This document shows positions 24,226-33,303 of a DNA stretch of 64,000 nt, piece by piece. Where the stretch lies: positions 26,122,614-26,186,613 of the forward strand of contig OY855913.1 of assembly GCA_963693305.1 (NCBI GenBank), written 5' to 3'. Every line of letters starts with the position of its first letter. The stretch's first letter is position 1. The DNA is from Meandrina meandrites (Eukaryota; Cnidaria; Anthozoa; Scleractinia; Meandrinidae). A program made the position numbers and the translations under genes. The notes beneath the pieces are model-generated. The model saw only the letters and a program-made list of their open reading frames with translations. It was not told the DNA's origin and did not search any database.

Positions 24226-27200
24226 TCAAGTCTTTAATTTGATAATAACTTTACCGTCGCCTTTATTAACACCCGCCATGTTCAGTTGATTTGTTCCGCT
24301 ATTATACGAACCCCCTCCCCCTGCCACACCGCTATTCAAAGTCCCTACAACTCCCCCACCCGAATATCCACCCCCACCACCGCCAAGGACAAAAGCGAAT
24401 CCACCCCCACCGAAGCCCCCTTGGGATACCGGGCATGTTCCTCCAAACCCGCCATTAATAAAACTTGAGGACACCTGTGCAATTCCAGGTCCCCCTTTCC
24501 CGTCTCCTGTTAGTCCCGCTCCCCCTCCCGCTACCATACCAGAATCAACGTTGCCGGTGTCAGCGTTACAGACCTGCCCACCAGTCCCTCCCGTCCCACC
24601 ACACCTGGTACCATTCTCTGTCGCCTGACCTGGGTCACCGTCTTTAAACAATTTATCGCGAGGTGAGCTTCCACCTCCTCCCCCACCAGCAATAATTAGC
24701 GGGGTGTTATTTAACAAAGCCACAAAGCTGCCACCTCCCCCACCCCCCGGCTGATCTCCATAGACCGTGGTACGGTGACCTTCTTGACCCACAAGGATTA
24801 AAAGCAATGTTCCTCGATGAAGTTTGAAAGTTCCTTTAATCTTGGCTCCTAATCCACCGATCCTCCAAGATACGGAATCCTGGGTTCCATCTGATCCATT
24901 AGCTCCTGAACCACCTGATGCTTCAATGACGTAACTTCCGGTGACGGGAACTGTCCAAATTTGGATGCCATTGTGTAACCTGACTTTACCTTCCAGCGAT
25001 GTTCCGTCATACCCGGATGTATTAGTCGGTCCAGTCTCTCCTCTGGCACCCAGAGTCGTAAAGAGAAAGATGTCATCTGAAACAGTAAATAAAACGAATA
25101 TATTTTAGTGAATCAATCATGGCAATTTTTTAACCGCGCGGCCATGGGCCGAGCGCGGTTCTTGCTCTGCACGGGATTTATTTTTCGTTTTTTTGTAGGT
25201 GACCAGACCCAAACCTCCGCTCGGCCAAATCGTGATCGGGACTGAATCACGCAACCTGTGATGCTTATTCGCCAAAAGCTGTTGAAACATGAATGTACGG
25301 AAAATGTTGCGGATATTGTTTTCTTTATTGTGTATAAAGTATATTTTCTTTTGGTTTTATCGAAGCGTTCGATTCAAAGCGAATGTTGAATACACTGAAA
25401 AAGGTATTACGTCAGCCATGGAATGCGCTGATGTTGTAGGTTTCACTTTCGTTACGTGACAAATAACATTGTGTTTCATTTGCATGTTTATGTCGGCAGA
25501 AGCGACGGCCATTAATTTAATTTGTTTCCTCTTCTGCGAGTATTTCTTGTGGGTTTAGGCAATCGAAGTGAATTCTTTGGCTATTTCCTTGAAGTGAGTT
25601 CTACGGAAGCTTCAAAGGGACATCTGCTTTTACACTAAGTTGGAGTTTGTTTTTTGAAAATGGGAGTTAGTTTTTTTCGAAAATGGGAGTTGGTTTATTG
25701 AAAATGGGAGTTAGTTTTTTTGAAAATGGGAGTTAGTTTTTCAAAAATGGGAGTTGATTTTTTGAAAATGGGAGTTAGTTTTTTCGAAAATGGGAGTTGG
25801 TTTTTCAAAAATGGGAGTTGATTTGTTGAAAATGGGAGTTAGTTTTTCGAAAATGGGAGTTGGTTTTTCGAAAATAAGAGTTCGTTTTAAAAATGGGAGT
25901 GTTTGTAAATGCAATGTCACATGTCGTAGAACGTGGTTTCTGTAGCCAAAATGCTCCTGATATTGCTGCTTCTGCTATATTTGCAGCTTGCAGACAGTGT
26001 GTTACCTCGCTACGTTCCTTCGCTGCCTGTTAATAATCTTGGACAGAGATCCCGTAAAATATTGCGCTGTTAGTATAACTTAAAGCAAGGGACCGCAAAC
26101 GAAAATGCTGCTAATGTAGTATCCAACAAGGACATTTAGGACAATTCGCTTTGTGGGACATCGTGACACTTTGGTCTTCTTGTCCCCCGAAACACGTGAT
26201 GTGGCAGAGCGTGATTCGGGGGACAAGTGAGTTCAAAGTACGGAACTCGATATAGTGTACGGGTTATTGGGCAATCTATTTGCGTTGGCTCTTTCGCTGG
26301 CTTCATTTAGATTTGCTACACCGTGCTGATGAGTTCCAATAAGAACGAAACAGCTGTCCACGGTTGCAATCCTGCTATATCGGTTTCTAGTCGTGTTGGT
26401 GTCTCACAAAGTTTACTTTTTATGTAGTACGATCAGCCTTGCAGTATTGTTTGTCATTTATCATTTTTACGCTGATCAGTTCCCTTGTTGGATCCTACAT
26501 GAGCCCTACATTAGCAGCATTTTCGTTTGCGGTCCCTTGCTTTAAGTTATACTAACAGCGCAATATTTTAAAGGATACGGGATCTCTGTCCAAGATTATT
26601 AACACGCAGCGAAGGAACGTAGCGAGGTAACACACTGTCTGCAAGCTGCAAATATAACAGAAGCAGCAATATCAGGAGCATTTTGGCTACAGAAACCACG
26701 TTCTACGACATGTGACATTGCATTTACAAACACTCCCATTTTTAAAACGAACTCTTATTTTCGAAAAACCAACTCCCATTTTCGAAAAAACTAACTCCCA
26801 TTTTCAACAAATCAGCTCCCATTTTTGAAAAACCAACTCCCATTTTGGAAAAAACTAACTCCCATTTTCGGAAAAACTAACTCCCATTTTCAAAAAATCA
26901 ACTCCCATTTTTGAAAAACCAACTCCCATTTTCGAAAAAACTAACTCCCATTTTCAATAAACCAACTCCCATTTTCGAAAAAACTAACTCCCATTTTCAA
27001 AAAATAAACTCCAGCTTAGCGTAAAAGCAGATGTCCCTTTGAAGCTTCCGTAGAGTTCAAATATTTGAAAGGAAATGAAATATTTGCCTAAGTAAACAAT
27101 TGAGCGTGCCCGAACGTGCAGGGGTTACGTCATTAGAAGGGACGTAAACCTCGGATTGTGTTACTAATGTGACTACTTTGCTAGTCCTTTACTCATAATG

Positions 27201-28537
27201 CAAACAGATTAAACTTAACCGTGACTTTTGAGAAAGAAAGCTGTTAATTAGCCAAAAATAGAAGCGCGATTATAAGTTGCTATAGCAACTTCTTGTTTTG
27301 CATGATGAGATAAATTCCTATCGCACCTTTGAGTCCTTCGCCGTCTTTAAAGACTGGAGCCTATGAAAGAAACGAGAAAAAACAGACGTTATTGTGCATT
27401 CGATGCAGGGAAGTTTAAATGCTAATAATTGCTGAATACTTTTAGAATTCGCATGAGCTAGTATAAATAAAGACACAGCATTTCCCTTCTTGCGATTTGT
27501 TTGTTGATTTGCACGTAGTTTGTTTCTTCGTTTTTCATATCCCAGTGCTGGGACGTTGAGCAATTTTCCTGATAATTCTTTCAGTTCAGTTTAGATGCCA
27601 CATCTGTTTTTCGTCGCCGCCGCACGTGTGTCCGTTTCGTAAACGTTTGATGCTATTTTAGCGACACTTGGATATTTTTCACTATCATAAAAATTTTTTT
27701 GCGCTTAAAACAATAAAAATTGCACGTCAGCAGCCGGAATCGAACCCGGAACCTCTGGCGTGCTAGAATCCCAACCGCCACCACTACACCACCACGTTGA
27801 TCCGCCAAATCCCCGAAAAGTTTAATTATATAAGTAAGTGTAAATTAAGATTTAATAATCGTCTTAGTATCTAATAATCAAAGCACAGTTTCGACGTAAT
27901 CCAGGCCTAAACTAGAGGAGCTATGGCATCGTCCATTCCGTAAAGTTTGGTTACCAATGATGGCATCGACCTTTTACGAACGGGAAACTGCTGATCAGCG
28001 TCGCCGCCAGCTTTCCTACCGGCCAGTACAATACGCAAAATTGAGGACCATGCTGTTCTTTTGTTCTGGTGCTGAGTTTTCAGCTGCACATGAAACCCGT
28101 CCTATTTCTGCATAACTCATCTTTAAATAAAAAGTGTTTTCTTCACTGCATCAAAACTACACAATGAAAACAGCGACAATACTCACACTGATGTTAACTA
28201 GTTGACTAAATGAATATCCTCTCTTGACAGAGAGCACTTCTCTTCCTAGAGCCATGTTTCCATCACGCACTTTTCTGTTCAACTCACACATTCCATTTTG
28301 GATGTTTTCAAAATTGAATGACATGCAGTTTGGACGCGCCAGGCATAACTGTGCGCATGTGAAAATATCAGTAGTCCGCTGTTTATGAATGACATATCCT
28401 GTGAGCACGTGACCTTCTGTAGTGCTGATAGTGGATGCCCGACTTTCATCTGTCCTTATCAGTACCAGCCGGGCAGGGGTGGTGTAAGTCAAAAACATGA
28501 ACATAGCAATGATCAGCCATCTTGTCTCTGACGCCAT
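24226..28537 (-). CDS. Secreted PAN/apple plus ALK-type glycine-rich domain protein (three exons)
   Basis: Exons 28187-28537, 27327-27360 and 24226-25076 join in phase (0, then 1) to 411 residues. Exon 1 starts with a signal peptide (WLIIAMFMFLTYT) and a PAN/apple-like module with CAQLCLARPNCMSFNFE and a later GMCEL. Exon 3 starts DIFLFTTLGARGETGP and continues with GIQIWTVPVTGSYVIEASGG, LVGQEG and long GGGGGG runs. That is the typical lead-in and body of the glycine-rich domain of ALK/LTK receptors and related invertebrate proteins. No transmembrane helix or kinase follows: the ORF stops after KVIIKLKT, so a secreted or matrix protein is likely. The 34 base middle exon is held only by phase and has a weak donor (GTGCGA). 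The 2.25 kb intron holds a foldback element. Ligand and role are unknown. Confidence 0.7.
25600..27054. mobile_element. Foldback-type element with minisatellite arms
   Basis: A left arm (about 25600-26132) and right arm (about 26486-27054) are near-complementary over more than 500 bases, around a ~350 base loop. The outer ends match (TCTACGGAAGCTTCAAAGGG and its complement). Each arm contains about ten copies of a 20-25 base unit, GAAAATGGGAGTTAGTTTTTT and variants, then a non-repetitive inner part. This layout, long inverted repeats with internal tandem repeats and no coding capacity, is typical of foldback elements. It lies in the intron of the PAN/glycine-rich gene. Confidence 0.8.
26180..26228. 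repeat. Small perfect palindrome in the foldback loop
   Basis: CTTGTCCCCCGAA and TTCGGGGGACAAG form perfect 13 base inverted arms about 23 bases apart, inside the otherwise unpaired centre of the foldback element. Confidence 0.7.
27725..27800 (-). repeat. tRNA-derived sequence
   Basis: On the minus strand GGTGTAGTGGTGGCGGTTGG resembles an A box and D arm, and GGTTCCGGGTTCGATTCCGG a B box and T arm. The outer bases do not form a convincing seven base acceptor stem, so I call it a tRNA-derived SINE or pseudogene. Confidence 0.5.
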
Positions 28538-28736
28538 GAGAACCCTGTCATTTAACGAGAATCAGAACATTTGTTTGTTTTCAAGAACTGCACTGAGAAA
28601 AGTGAAGAATTACTTGAAAAAGTAATCCGTGATTAGAGCTATGGTAAAAGAAATTTATAAAACCTCGTCTAATTCTCTGCCGATGTATGTATGAACGGAC
28701 TTGTCCTAAATTTCATTTTGCAAAATGTTAAAAACA

Positions 28737-29110
28737 AGCAGTAGCACATGAAAAAGCTATGCAATAGCTTTCACTTGAATGGTTACACACTGGGGTTTCA
28801 TCAACAGACTAAAAAATTAGAACCACCAGTTATACAGCACAATAAACAGTACCACATGAAAGTACTGCTCAATAGCTTTCATATGAATGGTCACACACAC
28901 TAGGGTTTCATCCACAGCCTTGAAAGTTAGAACCACCTTGTACAGCATAATAAACAGTACCACATGAAAGTACTGCTCAATAGCTTTCATTTTAATGGTC
29001 ACACACTAGGGTTTCATCCACAGACTTAAAAGTTAAAATCATCTTGTACAACATAATAAACAGTACCACATGAAAGAACTGCTCAATAGCTAAAGTGAAT
29101 TGTCTCACAC
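28737..29110. repeat. Tandem repeat, ~107 base unit, about 3.5 copies
   Basis: The phrase AATAAACAGTACCACATGAA starts at 28841, 28949 and 29055, followed each time by CTGCTCAATAGC and a TCACAC stretch. A more diverged copy begins near 28737. Spacing is 106-108 bases. Confidence 0.85.
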
Positions 29111-29114
29111 TTAC

Positions 29115-29390
29115 CGTAAAATTCCGGTTATAAGCCCCCCCCCCTCGCTTATAAGCTCCCCGGAAATAATAAAATACATCCGGGTATAAGCCCCCCCCCC
29201 CCGGATATGAGCACCCCTCTGCTGGATGACAGTACCGAACAGGGCTAAATGTTGCTTTATTATGACGTTTTAACTTAAAAACATATTTCGATCAACACTG
29301 CCGTGGCTCGTTTCGAAACGTTTTTTTTATTCCGCTTATAAGCTCCCCCGGATATAAGCCCCTCCGCTTATAAGCCCACCTAAAACCCCT
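29115..29390. repeat. TATAAGCCCC-type dispersed repeat
   Basis: GGTTATAAGCCCCCC, GCTTATAAGCTCCCC, GGGTATAAGCCCCCC, GCTTATAAGCTCCCCC and GCTTATAAGCCCACC recur here with C tracts. It reads as a diverged mobile-element fragment with no coding content. Confidence 0.55.
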
Positions 29391-30748
29391 TACGAAGTTG
29401 GATAATGTTGTTATTGCGAAAGTATTTGACGGTTGTTATTTGAATTTTAATGTATTACAATTGTTTTTTCCATTCAAATTAGCATTTATATATGTGTTGT
29501 ATTTTTCCTTTTTGTGTATAACCGTTTTCGATATAAGGTTGTTCGACGCTGTAAAATTAATAGATAAGCCCAGGGATTATTACCGGAATTTCACGGTATA
29601 GGATTTTATTCACAGATTCAAATTCAGAACCACCTCATCGAAGTGCTGCTCACCAAATCAGGGCTTTCATTTTTCTAACGACGAATCCATCTCTTTTTCG
29701 ATGCATTCAAGCCGACGGCTGACGTAAACTGAAGTATTTCAAAGTTTTAAGGAGGAGCTGCATTGATGATCGACATGATCATATTGTGATCTCCCTGATT
29801 TGTCTCAGTGTAAACGAGCGATTGCTCCTGATTGCTAATATGTCTGACTGACACTATACGTGATCGAACTCAGCAAGAACCGAAATCGGAAAACTGCAGA
29901 GCTTTGAAGTTAGTAATATAAGATCATATAACGATGAAAGCCTCATTACCTATAATATCAATTTGCATATCTTACCCGTAGTTGAGGTCCAATTTCATTA
30001 TACAGCTGCGTTTTAACCCCAATAAAATAATTAGATCCGTATTTAGCTCAGATTGGCTCAAAATTCGAGAGGGCATCAAATTTTTTTTAGCTAACCTTAT
30101 ATCCGGAATATTCGTTCTTGTCAGCTCTTTCACTCCACCTGACGTCAAAACTTCTTTAGTTCGATTTTATCGAAAAAAAAACACACTGATTTTTGAATAT
30201 GACACAACAACGAAAGCTTCCAAAAAAACAAGTAAAAATCACTTGATTTTCCGTCAGCAGTAATCTCGATCCAATTTTTATGACATCGTTTCTTTTGTTC
30301 TATTAAAATACAATTTTCAACAGCCTATGAGAATCGCAAATATTCTATGAAGCTTAGAAACATTGACCTCTCCGAAAGAATTTTGTTTGTTTAAGATGTT
30401 GATATAAGTTTGTGTTTTGGCTTATTTTTTAACAACTCAGTTGCTATTTTTGTTTTGAAACCTGAGATTTTATCATCTTTATAAGATTTTCGATTTTTTT
30501 GTGTGGAAATTTTGACTAAATGGATGGTGCGCAGTGTTCCGGCATTCCATGGTTTCATGGTCGTTCCAAGATTCCAGCATTTTATTTTCATCTTTTTTAA
30601 TTTTTAAATTTAAATTTGATGTCTGGACGTATTGATGATCATGTAACTAAGGAGTAAAATGTTCCGTTTATGCTCTCCGGGCTATAAGGTCTTCCTGCTA
30701 CAGTTGAATCTTCGCATTCGGGTGTTTTACTCGTAACTATTCACAACA

Positions 30749-31903
30749 ATGGCAGAAGTTCAGTTAAAGTGGTTCCACACATTTATGTTCCTTTTCCAAG
30801 CTATTCTTACAGTGGCCGACACTACAACAGACATCCTAACCTGTCTGACGTATAGAGAGCAAGGAAATCAACAATGGTTTGCTGTAAGTCTCGGCGTCAC
30901 TCTCATTACACTCACAGTACTGTGCTTTTGGTCGATAATCGCGAGTACCAGCCGCGTATTGACACGAGACACGGACGATGAAGAGATTGCTAATCCGGAC
31001 GTGATATTCCGTAGCACTCGTATCAATGTTGCCCTGGGTTGTTTGTGCGTCGGACCTCCACTTCACAGCCTTCAGCTCTTCCTTTTCTGCGCTTATCGCT
31101 TCAAGGAGCTTTGGAAGTCGAGCGATGGCTTGCGCATCGAAAAAGATCGTCTCTACTACCTTTACGTTCACACGCTCAACTTGAAAATGGTGGAGGGGCT
31201 GTTAGAGTCCGCTCCGCAGCTAATAATACAAGTTTACGCTATGGTGATGCAAAGTGAGGACATTGAACTTATCCAAATGATCTCGGCGCCGATTTCCTTC
31301 GTTGCCCTGGTGTGGATGTTTACATCTATGGAAATTCTTCGTGAATTTGAAAACTACAACTTGAAGGTTCTTCACAATGTTCTCATCTTTCTTAGCAACG
31401 CCGGCATCATCGCTGCTCGTGCACTAGCGATTATCTTTTTCACTCTCGCGTTTCCGTGGTGGGTACTCCTTGTTTTCTGCGTGCACTGGCTTATAATCAA
31501 TGTCATTGGCTTGTGGTTGTGGCGATCTGACCGAAAGCAAGATATGTTTGTATTTATTTTCGCCTATTCTCCCGTCTATCTTTTCGTTTACAGCTCGTAC
31601 TACTTCAAAAAGCTCCGAGGCAATGCTCCCTTCAGCTTAGCACTTAAAAACATATTGACAATCGCTTGGCATGCCCTTTTCACTGTGGAAAACATCGCAA
31701 TGATTTCTGCATACTACGTTAAAATGTCTCACGACGATGCATGGTATAAAGTTCCTGCTCTCGCTGTTGTAGTCATTGGAAATATTGTTGGAATGCTTCT
31801 TAAGTGTACGTCCTGGTGCTGTTGCTTCGCAGAGCATTCGCGGGATAACGAAACTTTTCGAAGGCCTGTAACAATTGTTTTAAAATCGAGCCCAAGAAAA
31901 TAA
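30749..31903 (+). CDS. XK-related (Xkr) membrane protein, single exon
   Basis: This 384-residue ORF has the XK-related family layout. The start MAEVQLKWFHTFMFLFQAIL is followed by the hallmark early motif ADTTTDILTCLTY, about eight further hydrophobic segments (for example FAVSLGVTLITLTVLCFWSI, FTLAFPWWVLLVFCVHWLII) and the family-typical EGLLESAPQLIIQVY at about 147-161. Family members such as Xkr8 are phospholipid scramblases at the plasma membrane activated by caspases, while XK itself partners with Kell or VPS13A. I see no clear caspase site near the C-terminus. An acidic RDTDDEE lies in the first loop, and a Cys cluster (CTSWCCC) near the end could be acylated. The length fits the family. 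It is intronless within the CDS and divergent from the PAN/glycine-rich gene. Confidence 0.9.
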   Translation: MAEVQLKWFHTFMFLFQAILTVADTTTDILTCLTYREQGNQQWFAVSLGVTLITLTVLCFWSIIASTSRVLTRDTDDEEIANPDVIFRSTRINVALGCLCVGPPLHSLQLFLFCAYRFKELWKSSDGLRIEKDRLYYLYVHTLNLKMVEGLLESAPQLIIQVYAMVMQSEDIELIQMISAPISFVALVWMFTSMEILREFENYNLKVLHNVLIFLSNAGIIAARALAIIFFTLAFPWWVLLVFCVHWLIINVIGLWLWRSDRKQDMFVFIFAYSPVYLFVYSSYYFKKLRGNAPFSLALKNILTIAWHALFTVENIAMISAYYVKMSHDDAWYKVPALAVVVIGNIVGMLLKCTSWCCCFAEHSRDNETFRRPVTIVLKSSPRK

Positions 31904-33160
31904 AAGCCCTTTGTCTCGACTTAATAACATTAAATTGCAATCTGTAACATAAAAAGTTGAATTTTGGCTTTGTACAATTTAACTTTAGATGTTTAAATCG
32001 AACAAAACTTCGTCATAAATGAAGAGTGTTAATTTTCAGTGATAAGCAACATACAGTAGAATATTCAACAGAGACGTGATAACTTGGGGGTCATTTCGGT
32101 AGACAAACAGTAAGCGCATTTATTCATTCCTTTTATTAATGTTTAAACTAGTATCAGTAAAACGCTTAAATTTCATCTGTTTTACTAAGTAGTTCTTCAT
32201 TTGATACAAATTTGTGTTTGTTCACAATCAGTTTGCAAAAACCTTCAGCTACATCTTCGTTTCCTTCTGGCAAGTCTACTTCAATCATTTATTTGTCGAG
32301 TGTTACAAATCACTGAAATAGACAAAAGTCTGACATATTGACCTCTCTTTCTTCTGACAGGCCAGAGAACTGTATTGAAATTTAAATCGCTCATATTTTG
32401 AGCACGAATTCATCATATCACACGATATGATAAGATATCATATGTTGCGTTATATGTTACGATAATTATTATATGTTAAGTTATGACGACGGTGCATGAA
32501 AAAGGCCAATTCTTGTTTATCCTTGTTTACACTTTTTTTTGGTGTTTTTTCTAGCTTAGAAAATTTAGATTAGTTCGTCAGAGAAATGACGTGTCCGCGC
32601 GACATAACTGCCTTAAATTATCTGATATTAACATTTTTGTGCACGTGTTGTCAAGCCGTTTGTGTCTTTAACCGATATTTAATGAGCGAAGTATTTCATG
32701 AAGTTTCACGGCTATGAACTTGAATGTTCACAGAGTAGTCCAATAAAATCGGACAATACACTGACGTTAGTGGATTTATTTAGATCCGTAGGATTAGCCA
32801 AGGTTAATAAATTCCCTCTAGTACTTAAACAGGAATAAAAATGTGATTACTGCTATTGCCCTTATTCACAGTTTTACAGAAACTGGTAGCCTGCGAGCAG
32901 GCTCTCGCGAGCTTCGGGGACAGCGCGCGAGTGGCCGCGAGTTTTGAAACAAAGCGAGCCCGTGATCGTGAGCAACGAGAAACGAGCGTGATCGAGTGCT
33001 TCGCTCGACGTTACGCACCTCGCTGCCCACAATGAGAGCCTGCTTGCAGACTAAGAAACTGGTGAATTTCCAAGGCTAAGATCGGTTGACTAAGCAACCG
33101 AATGAAGGCTAAGAAAAACAAAAAATAAAATAAAAAATATATTTTTTTGCTAAGCAAATA
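31904..33160. other. 3' flank of the XK-related gene; intergenic
   Basis: No further coding signal. An inverted-repeat element lies at 32888-33050. The rest is AT-rich single-copy-looking sequence. Confidence 0.5.
32888..33050. repeat. MITE-like element, AGCCTGC...GCAGGCTCT family
   Basis: TAGCCTGCGAGCAGGCTCTC at the left and GAGAGCCTGCTTGCAGACTA at the right are inverted ends about 120 bases apart, around a GC-rich core with GCGCGCGAG and CGAGCGTGATCGAG. It is related to 20033-20132. Confidence 0.65.
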
Positions 33161-33303
33161 TTAAACGATCACGGTGATCAATTTGCCATTTGCGCTGATT
33201 CCAAGAGCTTCATTTCGAGACAAATGCCTTGGTATAAATTCCCACTCTTTGCACTCAGTAAAGCCCACCTTAACCTTTTTACAGTTTTTAGTTTTGCAGT
33301 GTC
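33161..33303 (-). CDS. Candidate orphan terminal exon
   Basis: After an acceptor-like TTCACAG, an open frame of 47 codons contains HCKTKNCKKVKVGFTECKEW and ends in GKLITVIV plus a stop. The Cys spacing and balanced composition look protein-like rather than random, but no start codon or upstream exon was found. It could be the last exon of a gene whose other exons lie at 33.3-36.3 kb, or a pseudogene fragment. I do not recognise the family. Confidence 0.35.

Larger units (their letters stand above)
28538..30748. other. Intergenic between divergent PAN/glycine-rich and XK-related genes
   Basis: This holds the 5' flanks of both genes, which are transcribed away from each other. It contains a ~107 base tandem repeat (28737-29110) and a repeat with TATAAGCCCCCC / TTATAAGC phrases (29115-29390). 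ORFs at 29398-29601 and 29982-30263 have no recognised features. A TATA-like CTATAAGG is at about 30683, some 65 bases before the XK-related start codon; this is suggestive only. Confidence 0.5.

Noticed and set aside
24286..24647. Pro/Ser-rich plus-strand ORFs
   Set aside because: They are the complement of the Gly-rich coding exon on minus.
25640..25890. Regularly spaced GAAAATGGGAGTTAG units, considered as a CRISPR-like array
   Set aside because: Spacers are just a few T-rich bases and not unique, the array is mirrored at 26740-27000 and the DNA is eukaryotic. It is a minisatellite arm of a foldback element.
27725..27800. Functional tRNA gene
   Set aside because: A and B boxes are present but no proper acceptor stem or full cloverleaf can be drawn.
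27907..28089. 60-residue minus ORF as an extra exon of the PAN/glycine-rich gene
   Set aside because: A phase 0 acceptor exists (TGTGCAG|CTG), but the only fitting donor gives a phase that breaks the next join; the translation has no domain.
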